From Perilla frutescens (Eukaryota; Streptophyta; Magnoliopsida; Lamiales; Lamiaceae): a stretch of 64,000 bases of DNA. The translations under genes and the position numbers were made by a program. The notes under the pieces are model-generated. The model did not search any database, was not told where the DNA came from, and saw only the letters and a program-made list of their open reading frames with translations. The stretch spans positions 56,781,001-56,845,000 of the forward strand of contig BRKX01000007.1 in the NCBI GenBank assembly GCA_026008535.1, given 5' to 3'. Shown piece by piece: positions 23,701-35,038 of this stretch (within the stretch, counting starts at the first letter, position 1; each line of letters starts with the position of its first letter).

Positions 23701-24031
23701 AGACATGATATAAGATGCATATTAAGTTTTATTTCCGCTTCTCGAGTATATTTTCCTTTCGCCTATGAAAAGGCTTATTCACATTGATATTTGTTTATTC
23801 GCTTTGACCTATGAATGGGTTTATGCTTGTTGGTATTTGATTAGTTAGTCATTTTATTCCGCTAAAGCATGTTTCCTTCTTAATCGAGTAATCTTGAGTA
23901 TCATCGTCTATCTTTCAAAGTATATCTTTATACGTAAACCTTCTTCGTTAATCTTCTGACTTTATTCATAAATCCCTTCATAACACCCTGTCCCCATTCA
24001 TTAATCTCTATCTCAGAATCGGGCTATTACA
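20723..24031 (+). repeat. 5' LTR of the Tekay-like element
   Basis: Starts TGTAACACCCTAG and ends GGGCTATTACA. The TATA box has decayed to TATAATAA (21430-21437); the 3' LTR keeps TATAAATA. It carries a GC-rich patch at 22190-22370 that is about 100 bp longer than in the 3' LTR. Confidence 0.9.
22190..22370. repeat. GC-rich patch with GGGGTGCGCC/GCGCCGCGGCG units in the Tekay-like LTR
   Basis: A sharply GC-rich island in AT-rich DNA with repeated ACCGGCNNAGGGGTGCGC-like units. The shorter counterpart in the 3' LTR is at about 43870-43955. Frames in this patch (such as 22067-22357 on the minus strand) are by-products of base composition. Confidence 0.7.
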
Positions 24032-24580
24032 GATGGTATCAGAGCAGGCTTGCAACTTTGCAGACCTATCTCTTTGTTTAAATTAAGTTAAGCTAAGTGT
24101 TTATGTGCATACGAATTGCTTCGTGATAAGGTAAAACAACAACCCACAGCTCGCCATCACCCTCGTATTCTCAACCAAAAATCAAGGTATGATAGCATAG
24201 AAATTTTGGATGTTGGATTCATGATTTTTGGAATACAGGAAAGGAAAAGATTTGAGCAAGCATAACTGTTTTATGAATAAGAGAAAACCGTGAGAATGAA
24301 ATTCGAAGTAAAAGGTGTTCGGGCAAGACGATTTCCAAGATGGAAAGTTTGTGAAAAGATTTTTCGATCCCAAAAAGGCTTAAATTCATTTCTTGAAATT
24401 TTTGACTCAAGTAAAAGGTAAATATGTATGTTTAAAGACTTTGGGCACCAAAATTTTTATAAAAACTGTCAATTGCTTTAAAAGGAGCTATGTATGCAAG
24501 ATAAAATCTAGACATAGTATGATTTCAGGACCTTAGGTCTCTCTTTTATAATCTAGACTAATTAAGTTATTCTCTTCTAG
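24032..24580 (+). other. Tekay-like leader with primer site and possible splice donor
   Basis: TGGTATCAGAGC at 24034-24045 is the primer-binding site. The next 130 bases resemble the leader of the non-coding composite (after 10901). ATCAAG/GTATGA at 24186/24187 is a good splice donor that is positionally conserved as TTAAG/GTAAGA in the composite. The rest of this 549-base stretch holds no other signal that I can name. Confidence 0.7.
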
Positions 24581-25180
24581 ATGCTTAAGCGTCGTTCGAC
24601 AGCTAGGAAAAGCGTGCCTCTTTTTCGCCCTATGTAAGAAAGGGTCGAGAGGTTCAGAAGGGAGACCTGGAATGGCAACGAGCAGTTGCTATCCTATATG
24701 GTGAGGTACCTTAAATGGTGGGCTTGGGCGAATGGCTACGGAGGAGAGCCCGAATGCGTATCCGACTTGGAAACATGCATCCACATGTGTGAGCACGCAC
24801 CACCTGCTTGGAGGCCTACGATGTACCGTTTCCTGCAAAGCACGATCACCCGTGATCCCGAGACGTATGCTGAGATCAGGAATCTGACGGAGTTCTCATT
24901 AGCCTTGATGGCTCGTTGGGTATCAGAGTATGGCCACGTGCACGCCTTAGCCAAGCAGCAAGAAGACGAGCAAAACCCCTCCCTCGTGGTTGAGTTAGAA
25001 CTGCAAATGGCGACTCTCAAAAGTCCCCCTGGATTTCAAGCGCCACACCCTCACGATGAAGAAACCTCAGGAGCGGGACCCTCTAATGTCCGGATCGTGA
25101 ATCATACTGAGTCCCTATTTTTCTGTACTTCTCAAGTGTACCAGTGGACCCCTGCGTCTTCTTCTCAGGGTTTTGGATAG
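24581..25180 (+). pseudogene. Extra reading frame in the Tekay-like leader, unknown function
   Basis: An ATG at 24581 opens a frame of about 200 codons with one internal stop (TAA, 24635-24637); downstream of it 164 codons are open from 24686. The encoded sequence is not low complexity: it is rich in W, C and charged residues near the start (YLKWWAWANGYGG, CIHMCEHAPPAW) and ends in an acidic, Pro-rich tail. The frame goes on past the first stop as a short acidic stretch (EDGEEEEEDP) to about 25290. I do not recognise a family. It precedes gag on the same strand and lies inside the possible leader intron. It could be a captured host fragment or an accessory protein of this lineage. The stops suggest it is now dead. 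Confidence 0.5.
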
Positions 25181-25369
25181 TGTATGCCCCATCAGTATCC
25201 CGAAGGGAGCATCCGCATGAGGACGTTCAAGTTCAACGTCCCAGAGACAGTTGAAGTTGAAGATGGGGAAGAAGAAGAAGAGGACCCGTAGAAGGGCGAA
25301 AATGAAGTGGGGTCGCCATGCAAGGGGAAGGGGAAGGGCCCGGCTTATGATTAAGTGTTAGTGGGAGGT
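25181..25369 (+). other. Leader between the extra frame and the Athila-like insertion
   Basis: Short stretch including the acidic continuation of the preceding frame. GAGGT at 25365-25369 is the left copy of the target duplication; the right copy is at 37656-37660. Confidence 0.7.
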
Positions 25370-26955
25370 TACACCGTCGTTTTGATGTGCAAAATACACT
25401 TGCGGGCAAATAGTCCACAAATGCTTAATCTGCCCCTCAACGGCTAGTATAGCTAATGAAGACGGATGTCGATCCCACGAGGAGTGTCATAACCTTCTAT
25501 CTTTTCTTAGTTTTGGTTTAGGTCTTCAGTGTCACTCTAAAAACCTTGCTAATAAACTTAAACTAACTAAATGCTGAAAAGGAAATCACAAGAGAAAATA
25601 TCAGTAATAAAAGTTGTTCAAGTCAAAGCACCGAGTCATTCAGTAGATATGTGTAATCCCGGGTAAAACATATGTAATTACCACTACTACCCGTTGTGCC
25701 CATACTAGCAGAAAGGTCAAAAACCGAATTCCCATGGCCAAATATGGGTAATTGTCACTTTAAGGGTTAACCGGTTATAGGAAATGGATACGATCGGCCA
25801 CTCCCCAATCACTTCTTACATTATATCGTCTAGATGATGCGATCGGCACCTAGGGACCTAACTATACAGGAACCTAAGGAGATAATCACACAAATGTTTT
25901 GCAAGTATAGCAGCTTTGAGGGTGAAAAGTGACCCGATTCTAGTAGGTTTGACACGGTCTTGTGCCTGCATATACTACTCAATCTTAACCACCAAGGCTA
26001 TCACCCCCGGACTTGTTACTATGCGGGTATCGAGGCATGGTCACCTATACAATCCCATGTAACTAACACTAGTACCAGTTAATTAGAAATGCGCGCTTTC
26101 ATCTCCAATCACCCTTTACCTATGTCTAAGTGAAAAACAAGTTAAGATTGTGAACCCTTAAGGCATTAAAGTCCGATTACCTCATGCACATATTCTACCC
26201 TTGGACCATTACTTTGACTTGAACAGTGGATACTTAGCCACTAAACATAGAGACGCAAGTAAAAGAAATAATAAAAGACATCTTACTTGGAAAGGAAATA
26301 ACTAGATTAACTTCTGGGCCCAACCCCAGTTTGCCAACAGAACAACTAAACTACCTCTCTGCGGCCAAATCGCCAGCTTTAGGCAGACAGAATATCCAGA
26401 AAATAAACTAAGTACGAAAACGGGAAATTGTATCTTCGGGGTGCAAAAAAACGTGTCCTCGAATGAAAAGAAGATAAAAGTATTTATAGCAAAAAATGAA
26501 TTAAGGCTTCAAGCAGCCCAGATTTCACCCACGCAGGGGCTCTTGCACTCCTCCACTTCATCCCGTTCATGCTCCATGTTCTTCCTTGATTTTAGGAGTG
26601 ATAGCAACAAACCCTAGCGTCTCCAGTAGCTTCCTGACGTCTCCACTTACTTCCCAACGTGTCTGGATCTCCCAGGACTCGGAACTGACCGCCACGTCGC
26701 CTCCACGTGCATAAAGGAACTGACCCGCGATTATGTTGCGTAATTCTCACAACAACTTTGACTGGGTCCTCGGCAGGAAAATTGGTCCTTTGTGCCCTCA
26801 GCATAATTAGCACCTGTCTGTGCCTGTTGTGGTGGTTTTGTGCCCTTATCCTCCTGTAATCAGTTTTACCCCGAAAACTAGACTAGACTCTATACTAAAC
26901 ACTTACAAAGAGTGTAAAAAGATAAAGGAAAAAGCACGAATTTGAGTCTTCATCA
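25370..26955 (-). repeat. 3' LTR of the Athila-like element
   Basis: On the minus strand it starts TGATGAAGACTC. Its end reads CGACGGTGTA where the other LTR has CGACGGTGTGTCA, a small terminal loss. TATA box at 26481-26488 (minus strand). It is about 138 bp longer than the 5' LTR because of a block at about 26168-26307. Confidence 0.88.
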
Positions 26956-28239
26956 CACCCACACACTTGGACTATACTTGTCCTCAAGTATGAATGCGAC
27001 TTTAACTCGAAACAACAAAAGACTCAAATGACTCAAAACAAGATAATACAGCATATGAATCATAAGTTGATAAAGGGCATAACAGTTGAACATAATGATG
27101 CAGACAAATCGAATCAACCAAACACAGGCTAGTACAACTATTGAAGTGTGCACTCAGCTCGCCTTTTTCTCGAGTGTTTAGGTTAAGTGTTTACTCTCAA
27201 CAATTCCACCAAATCATCATCAACAAACTTGCAAACACCCTATATAAACAGTTTACAGTATTCACATGCATGCATATCAAAAGGTCTTGTGAGGGTTGTA
27301 ATGGGGCATACGGATCAGGGTTGGAATTATTTAGGAGCTGGCTACCTTCAATAGTATTCGGGTAAAATCAGCATTGGCAGCTCTGTGCCCATATAACAAC
27401 CTAGGGGATCATAAAAATTCAAACACTTAATGCCAAGCAATCATTCCCACTTATTTTTTTTTCTTAACTCTTTTTCCTGCTATTTTCATTTTTTTTTTCT
27501 TTTTTTTTCTTTCTTTGTGCCCATTTCTGGCATCCTGTCACTATTTGGCTTAAACATACTACCAATACGAGCATAAAAGATTTCATTCCCAGTTATAAGA
27601 TACTCTTTAAAGAGAGATTTTCAGAACGCGGGTCATGAACAAATAAGTAGGCTCAAATAATGGTAGCAATGGGAAGCATTTATCAGTGAATAATATGGCC
27701 AAATAACTATGAAAGAAAATGCCTTAATCATCTAAGCATACATGAGAACATGAAATCAAGTTTAACAGGGCACAAGCAAGTAGGCATCAAATGAGGTGGT
27801 GGAATTTAAACACACAAAAAGAAATCGCAAATGTTAAATTGGGCTCAAAGCTCGCTGGGTAGTTATATATTACTTTCACATGCGATTGATTAATTCCATT
27901 TGCTTAACAATAACTATGTACACAGACGCCAATATAAAAACAAAACTAGATGCTAAACACACAAACAAAAATAAAAAACAAACAAATCCTAAACTACTGG
28001 GGATAAAACATGATTTAAGGAGAGGAGGGGTAGTCTAACCCGAGGTGAACACAAATGCTCTGCAGGGCTTTCTCAACTCTTTCGAGCTTCTTTGAGTCTG
28101 CACTGCTCTGTGCCCTGCTTGGTCCTGCTTGTGCCCTGGGTGATCCTCCTTGTGCCTTGGGGGCCTTTCTCTTGTCAAAGTACGTTGGTTCTTCAAAAGG
28201 GAGGAAGTATAGGGTGTTCTCTTCAGTGAACCCAACTAG
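26956..28239 (-). other. Non-coding 3' region of the Athila-like element
   Basis: No gene. On the minus strand it follows the last frame and ends in a purine-rich CCAAGTGTGTGGGTG before the LTR, a possible plus-strand primer. A poly-T rich tract lies at about 27450-27515, read as a long purine tract on the element strand. Confidence 0.6.
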
Positions 28240-30156
28240 CTACATCCGCTCCAGCCTCTGGGCATCGAGATACTCTGTCGCTTCATCATGCTCTGGGTAC
28301 TTCTTGAAGATGTCGTCAAGGTCACCACCTTTCAAGCCTTCAATCAACCTAGCCACGAACATGCCCAACGCTACAACAGTTGCTCTGGTGTTGCTGGTCT
28401 GAGCTTGCAATTGAACCGCCAGAATGTAGCCGAGGTTGACCTTCCGCTTGTGCACCATATTCCACAATAGGAATACCTCCTGCTGCGTCACTTGGCCTGT
28501 ACCATCCTTGCGCCCATAAAGATTGAATGCCATCCATCTATGGCAAATCTGAAGGGCGTGGTCAGAAAGGTGCTTGTCCTTGCTTGAGCCCGAAAGATAG
28601 AAGCCTTTGCCTCCAATTTCCTCCCACCGTTGCTGAATGTTTGGACTTCAGTCGTCTCCGGCGCTGGTTGCTGTTTCTTTGTACCACTTCGCATGCACAT
28701 CTTTTGGTTAGATGAAATCTAACAGCTGATTCAATCCTGAGATTGACATGCTATAGCTCTCTCCAGCTATATAGAAGTTCACAACTCCGGGTGTCTCCAG
28801 ACCAAATCTCTGCACTGGTTTAAACTCATACGAGGAAAGGAATTCAATGGTTAAAGAAGGGCGTACCGTGTTCCTCCAGCCGAGTACTTGCTCCCAATCG
28901 ATGTTGGCAAAGTATTCATACACTTGGTCCATGACTCCAAGTGTATTTAGCGTGCTGTCATGAAGAACGTACAGGGGCAGATACTTCTTCTTGTTCAGTC
29001 TCTCGACAATTCCTTGTCTTGAGCTGCTCGAGTCCTCCTTCTCCTCCTTCACCAAGCGGTGGGGGAGGGTTCTGAGTGGCACCCTGCTTTTTGTGTCTTT
29101 TTTCACCTTTGCAGGAACATAGGAATGAACCGGAGCTGGGATGATTTGAATATTCGGTTCCACTTCCTCACTGTGCACCGACTTCTCTTCCTCTTCTTTG
29201 TTAGATTGCTCTACATTTAGCCTTCTCTTGGCGGGGGGCTTCTCTTGTTTCTTCGACTTCCTGCTGATTGACTTTCTTGACTCCTTGCTGGTTGACTTGG
29301 TTCCCTTTGACTTGCTCTTAGACTTTTTAGGCACATCGGGACCCTTGCTTTGACTTGGTTCCCTATGTGCCTCCTTCGAGACCTCCTGTGGTTTTGCCTT
29401 TTTCGACTTTTTCTTCTCTGCGGGTGGATCGGGTTGTGCCTATTTCGGTTGCTCAGACTGGCTGTGGGTATTCTCAGAGGTAGATCCCTCTGAGGTCACT
29501 TTCTCTTCCTCCAACGATTCCTCTTTCTCTTTTTCTGGTTCTGGTTCTTTCTTCTTCTCCTCGTGATGATCTTGCTTTGGTTTCTCCTCCTCTTTGTCGT
29601 CTTCTTCCATGCTCTCACCTTCAGATTCATCATCGCCTTCTTCTTCATCGCCGCCGTCATTTTGTTTTTCTTCTTCCGTCTCATCTTCTTTCTCTGGTCC
29701 ACCATCATCCTCCCCGTCCTTTTCTGGTTCCTTCTCAGGCTCAAAATTGCCTGATTCTTCGCTGGGTTGGGGTGTCGGTGGCTTCTCAGGAGTTGGTGGC
29801 TTCTCAGGTGCGGGCGTCGGGTCAGGGTTTTGCCCAGCTTGTGGCGGGCTCTAAGGTTTGCCCTTATCAGTCTCACCCTTCTTCTTCTTTGACACACCAC
29901 CCTTAGCCTTCGGCGGTGCTCATTTTTTTTTCTCTACTTGCGACGACGGGAGCGGTGGGTGCTGTGGCAGAATGGTCTGGATTGGTGAGGGGTTTAGAAT
30001 GGGCCCGAAACTCTGTTTCGGCTGCTCCGTCTGGGTCGACTGGGTGGTCTGAGTCATCTCTTGCGACGATTCTCCCGCGTTGCGAGCACTGTGACGTGTG
30101 CCTCGCTTAGTAGGGGCTCCGGATTTCTTCGCATTCACCATTTTTTTTTTCGACAA
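28240..30156 (-). pseudogene. Frame downstream of pol in the Athila-like element (ATHILA ORF-like, env position)
   Basis: The frame starts at 30156 (MSKKKMVNAKKSG) and is readable to 28708 with three in-frame stops. After a shift it goes on through 28700-28488 and returns to the first frame at 28533-28240. The first half is disordered: a Pro-rich stretch, then a run rich in Glu and Lys (about 29500-29850), then Lys-Ser repeats such as KKSKSKSKGTK. The second half is ordered-looking, with FLSSYEFKPVQRFGLETPG and, near the end, EVFLLWNMVHKRKVNLGYIL. That last block resembles the ATHILA ORF (PF03078-type) domain. Position after pol is where env-like genes sit in this clade, but I see no clear signal peptide or membrane segment. 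Function unknown; copy is broken. Confidence 0.65.
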
Positions 30157-30720
30157 GGGGTTGGGGAATTTGGGAGGTAGGGTTCACTTTGTTCGATTTA
30201 TGAAAAATCGGCAGTGGGGGGGGGAGTATTTAAATACCTCTGGGAACGTGGGGTGTTGTGAGGGTGGTGGGTTCGTGTAGAGAGATCATGGGTGAGAATT
30301 TAGGGAGCGGTTTTGCCTAATTTTGAGAAATTTAGGGGAGTTTGAAATGGGGGAGAAATATGTTTTGTAATTCAAAATAAATATCTGAATATATCATCTC
30401 TCACTCACTCCCCTTTAATCGGCCTCAATTTTCAACAATCATCAGCTCTGCATGGGGAAAACCAACCACCTCTGTAGATGCTGTCCTTGCCCAATCAGTC
30501 AAATCTGCTACAGTCCCCACCCACACACTTAAACCTTGCTGGGCCCTGATCATTTAATTTGCCCACAGTGATGCGTTTCCAGTCTTTGCCTTCCTGCAGC
30601 GTTAATTCACAAACATAATACAAAGAACAAACATAATTGAAATTAAAGCAAGTAAACAAACCGGGTTGCCTCCCGTCCAACGCCTTTGTTTAAGGTCTTT
30701 GGCTCGACCATGTTGTGCCT
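30157..30720 (-). other. Spacer between pol and the downstream frame of the Athila-like element
   Basis: Non-coding spacer of 564 bases on the minus strand, running from the pol stop to the ATG at 30156. A G-rich run (GGGGGGGGAG) lies at about 30217. Whether it carries an internal promoter or a splice acceptor for the downstream frame cannot be told. Confidence 0.5.
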
Positions 30721-32715
30721 TCAATAGTACTCAGGAATGCTCAAAACTTGGGTTTCTGCCCAAGTTTCCTTGTCTTGCTCGAAATATGGTTTCACCCTCT
30801 GGCCATTGACTCGAAATTCGCACCCATCTTTTGGATTCACCAGATCGATTGCTCCACTTGGGTGTTGATGTTGCACCAGATAGGGTCCCATCCATTTTGA
30901 CTTCAATTTTCCAGCATGCAATTTGAGCTTTGAGTTAAACACGAGTACCTTTTGCCCACAGAGCAACTGTTTGCCCCTTGCGAGTGCATCGTGGTATCTC
31001 TTGGTCCTTTCCTTATACATCACAGCATTATCATAGACCTCGGACCTCAACTCTTTCAATTCTTGGATCTGCAGCTTCCTCTCAATTCCAGCGCATTCAT
31101 TATTGAAATTCAATCTCTTGATTGCCCAAAATGCTTTATGCTCCATTCCCACGGGCAAATTGCAATACTTTCCAAAAACCAGCCTATAAGGAGACATCCC
31201 AATAGGTGTCTTGTAGGCTGTGCGATATGCCCATAGAGCATCTTCCAAGTGATTGCTCCAGTCTTTGCGCCTTGGTCCAACAACTTTCTCCAGAATATTT
31301 TTGATCTCCCTGTTTGAGACTTCTGCTTGCCCATTTACCTGGGGGTGATATGCAGTAGTAACCTTGTGTGTGACCCCATACTTTTCCATCATCTTCTTTA
31401 TGATTGAGTTGCAAAAATGAGTCCCTTGATCACTGATCAGGACTTTGGGCATTCCGAAGCGACAAAACACATTTGCCCTCAGGAACTTCACCACTGTATT
31501 TGCATCATTCGTTGGAGTGGCTTTTGCCTCCACCCACTTAGACACATAATCTACAGCCAGGATAATGTAAAGATTATTACCTGATTTGGGAAATGGTCCC
31601 ATGAAATCTATGCCCCATATTTCAAAGACTTCCACGGGCATGATAGGTGTTTGTAGCATGGCCTCCCGAATAGAAATATTCCCAGTCATCTGGCAACTCT
31701 TGCACTTCTTCACAAATATATAAGCATCCCTGAATAATGTAGGCCAGTAAAATCCTCCATCTAATACCTTCCTTGCTGTTCTATGTGGGCCAAAATGACC
31801 TCCACATGCATTGTTATGGCAGAACTTCAAGATGTTTAAGACCTCATAATCACTGACGCACCTTCTTATGACTTGATCAGTTCCAATTTTCCAAAGAGTT
31901 GGTGCTTCCCAGAGATAGAACTTGCACTCACACTTCATCTTATTCTTTTGATAGTCACTCAAACCAACTGGAAACTGCCTTGCGACCAGGTAGTTCACTA
32001 TGTCGGCAAACCATGGTTCCTTTGCTGTTTTCCCCGCAACCTCATACAAGTGCTCATCTGGAAAATTCTCAGTGATTTCCTCTCTGCTCTCAACCATCAG
32101 ACGCCTGAGATGGTCTGCAACCAGGTTTTCTGCCCTAGTTTTGTCTTTGATCTGCACATCGAACTCTTGTAAGAGCAATATACACCTTATGAGTCTCGGC
32201 TTTGACTCCTTCTTAGATAGTAGGTACTTCAGAGCTACGTGACCCGTGTAAACAATCACTTGTGCCCCCAACAGATAGGAACGAAACTTCTCAAAAGTGA
32301 ACACTACTGCTAACAGCTCCTTCTCCGTGGTGGTATAGTTGTGTTGCGCGGCATTTAAGGTCTTGGAGGCATAATAGATAACATAGCTCTCCTTGCCTCT
32401 TTTCTGGCCCAAAACTGCTCCCACGGCAAATCCACTGGCATCACACATCACCTCAAATGACATTCCCCAATCCGGAGGTTGGATAATGGGGGAAGACACT
32501 AACATATTCTGCAATATATGAAAAGCTTCCTTGCAGTCATCATCAAAGTTAAATTTTTCCTCCAGTTGTAGCAGCTTTGTGAGTGGTTGAGCAATCTTTG
32601 CGAAGTCCTTAATGAATCGACGATAGAAACCCGCATGGCCTAGAAATGCCCGAATCTGCTTAACATTGATGGGATAGGGCAATTTGGAAATGACCTCCAC
32701 TTTTGCCCTGTCCAC
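30721..32715 (-). pseudogene. RNase H and integrase of the Athila-like pol
   Basis: A 664-codon open stretch, the longest in the window. It starts with the RT connection (QIRAFLGHAGFYRRFIKDF). RNase H follows with VMCDASGFAVGAVLGQ and the catalytic Glu in TTTEKELLAVVF. The integrase has a zinc-binding H...H...C..C segment (HNNACGGHFGPH to KKCKSCQ), the catalytic core with IDFMGPFP, ISDQGTHF and the Glu in NGQAEVSNRE, and a GKLKSKWMGPYLV segment near the C terminus. The downstream stop follows LSIPEYY. In other copies pol would be one frame with RT; here a stop just upstream (32725-32727) separates them. No chromodomain is seen, as expected for Athila. All three integrase catalytic residues look intact, so this domain is the best preserved coding sequence in the window. 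Confidence 0.88.
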
Positions 32716-32724
32716 CTCAATTCC

Positions 32725-33725
32725 TCACCCGGAGTTTACATGCCCCAGCACGATTCCTTCTCTTACCATAAAGTGACACTTCTCATAATTCAACACCAAG
32801 TCTTTTTCCACACAACGACTCATTACCTTGCTCAAATGATCAAGGCATTGATCAAAGCTATCTCCATAAACTGTGAAGTCGTCCATAAAGATCTCAATAC
32901 AAGTCTCAAGCATATCAGAAAATATACTCATCATACACTGTTGGAATGTGCCTGGAGCGTTGCAAAGGCCAAAAGGCATCCTTCTGTAGGCAAATGTGCC
33001 AAAGGGACAAGTGAATGTCATTTTTCCTTAATCGTCTTGGGCCACCACGATTTGCATATAACCAGAATACCCATCCAGAAAACAGAAGTACGATTTTCCC
33101 GCAAGCCTCTCCAACATCTGATCGATGAAAGGTAAAGGGAAATGATCCTTCTTTGTGACTGCATTCAACTTGCGGTAGTCAATGCAAACTCTCCATCCGG
33201 TCTGCAGTCTCACCTCAATAACTTCCTTATTTTCATTCTCCATCACCTGATTCCAGACTTTTTGGGCACAACGTGAATAGGACTCACCCACTCACTGTCG
33301 GGCACAGGAAAGATAATGCCCATATCGAGTAGCCTTAGAATCTCCTTTAACACAGCTTCCTTCATCAAGGGGTTCAGCTTTCTTTGGGGATCTTGCACTG
33401 GTTTTGCCCCTTCCTCCAACTGGATTCGATGCATACAAATGGTAGAACTTATGCCCTTGATGTCGGCCAAGGTCCATCCGATTGCTTCCTTGTGCATCTT
33501 CAATAGTGCTATCAACTTGACTTCCTACTTCATGGTCAAAGATGAACTGATTATAACTGGAAAATTCTCTCCTTCACCCAAATAGGCATATTTGAGGTGA
33601 TCGGGCAGCTCCTTCAACTCCAGCTTGGGTGGCTTAATGATAGACCGCACCAGTTTATCACCCTGCCTTGTTGTGGGCAAAGGCAGACGTGTATCTCTTG
33701 GAAAACCGGCTTCAATGCGATACAA
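32725..33725 (-). pseudogene. Reverse transcriptase of the Athila-like pol
   Basis: RT is spread over two frames. The N-terminal part (33725-33243) has the linker and HVVPKKSG; after a frameshift near 33245-33290 the rest (33291-32725) has RVCIDYRKLNAVTKKDHFP, the FGTFAYRRMPFGLCNAPGTF block and the catalytic box FMDDF, with both Asp codons kept at 32878-32883. In-frame stops lie near 33525 and 33028. The polymerase would copy element RNA into DNA inside virus-like particles; this copy cannot make an intact enzyme. Confidence 0.85.
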
Positions 33726-33755
33726 TTGCAGAATTACCTCTTTGATTTGCTTATC

Positions 33756-34832
33756 TCACTCCTCTTCAGCATCCCAATCAGTCTTACTATTCTGAAGTAC
33801 CCAATCAAGTGGATCCTTTGCCAGCAGCCTTGGTACTTCTTCTTGGATCATCGGCTCAAAAATGTCGATCATATGTATACCCTCAGTGTCATTGGGGTAC
33901 TTCATTGCCTCCATGATGTTGAAGGTAACTCTGTCTCCATTGAACTCGCACGTCAATGTGCCCTTATCGACATCAATCTTCGTATGTGCCGTCTTCATGA
34001 ATGGTCTGCCCAAAAGTATACAGGCAGCCTTTGGATTGGTTTTGCCCATATCTAGCACATAGAAATCTGCTGGGAAAATCAGACTCTCCACTTTGATTAG
34101 GACATCTTCAAGCACTCCCTCGGGGTAAACATTGGAACGGTCAGCCAATTGAATAATTGTCCTTGTATCCTTGAGCGGTCCTAGTGTCAGCTCTTAAAAA
34201 ATGCTTAAGGGCATAACATTGATCGATGCCCCTAAGTCCAACATAGCTCTCTCAACTCGAAGTCCTCCAATTTCACAGGGAATAAAGAACATCCCTGGGT
34301 CTCCACACTTTTCAAGCAGCTTCTTCTGCAATAATGCTGACACATTTTCATTCACCACCACTTGTGCCTCCTCTGTGAATCTCACCTTCTTTGTACATAA
34401 GTCCTTCAGGAAACGGGCATATCGGGGCACCTGCCTGATTGCATCCAGTAGGGAAACATTGATTTCCACCTTCTTGAAGATGTGCATTAGATCCCTATCC
34501 TCTACTTCTTTCTTGTTCCGCTTCATCCTTTCTGGAAATGGTAAAGGCACCTCGATCTCTTTTGGAATATTACTCTTCAGAATAGGTTTGGGCATAACTG
34601 CTTCTGGTTCGTCATTTGCCCTCAACTCTGGTTTCTCCTTTGTGGGTTCATCATCGATGTAGGCATCATCCTCTGCAGTCTCTGGATATGGTGCAGGCAG
34701 TTGCCTTCCACTCTTCAGTGTTATTTTATTTACCCCAGCCTTTTTTTGTGGTTCTGTCTGTGAGGGCAGAATTCCTTTAGCTTTCTCCATCCTTGCGATT
34801 GCATCACTAATTTGGGATATTTGCCCTCCCAA
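33756..34832 (-). pseudogene. Gag C-terminal region and aspartic protease of the Athila-like element
   Basis: The frame holds a linker with KSGRQLPAPYP and long charged stretches, then the protease: MLDLGASINVMPLSIF carries the catalytic Asp (codon at 34236-34238) in the DLGAS form seen in Athila elements. A stop at 34194-34196 follows shortly after; the same frame goes on with the flap and second half of the domain (CILLGRPFMKTAHTKID) down to about 33756. It would cleave the Gag-Pol polyprotein. Confidence 0.8.
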
Positions 34833-35038
34833 AAAATTCAGTCCATTCCTTGTCTCCTGCTCAAAGGCTTCTGATTTTTTTTTTGTACCTCCATCGTTTC
34901 ATTCACAATCTTGTGAACCATGTCTGATAAAGACGGTCCTGCTGCGGACGTAGGATAGTATTGTGTTGTCTGCCTCTGACTGTAGTTGTGAGCAAGATGA
35001 TTGTGCCTTCTCCTTTGCTCTCCATCAATAGCGTTGAC

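Noticed and set aside
24219..24410. Minus-strand frames in the Tekay-like leader (also 24182-24373, 24736-25020)
   Set aside because: They lie opposite the leader and the extra frame and have no recognisable content.
29496..29900. Minus-strand Arg/Lys-rich frame in the Athila-like element
   Set aside because: It is in a different frame from the continuous 30156-28708 reading, which flows into a recognisable domain; it is a shifted shadow.
29563..30052. Plus-strand Ser/Phe/Pro-rich frames opposite the Athila-like downstream frame
   Set aside because: They are antisense shadows of the Glu/Lys-rich minus-strand frame.
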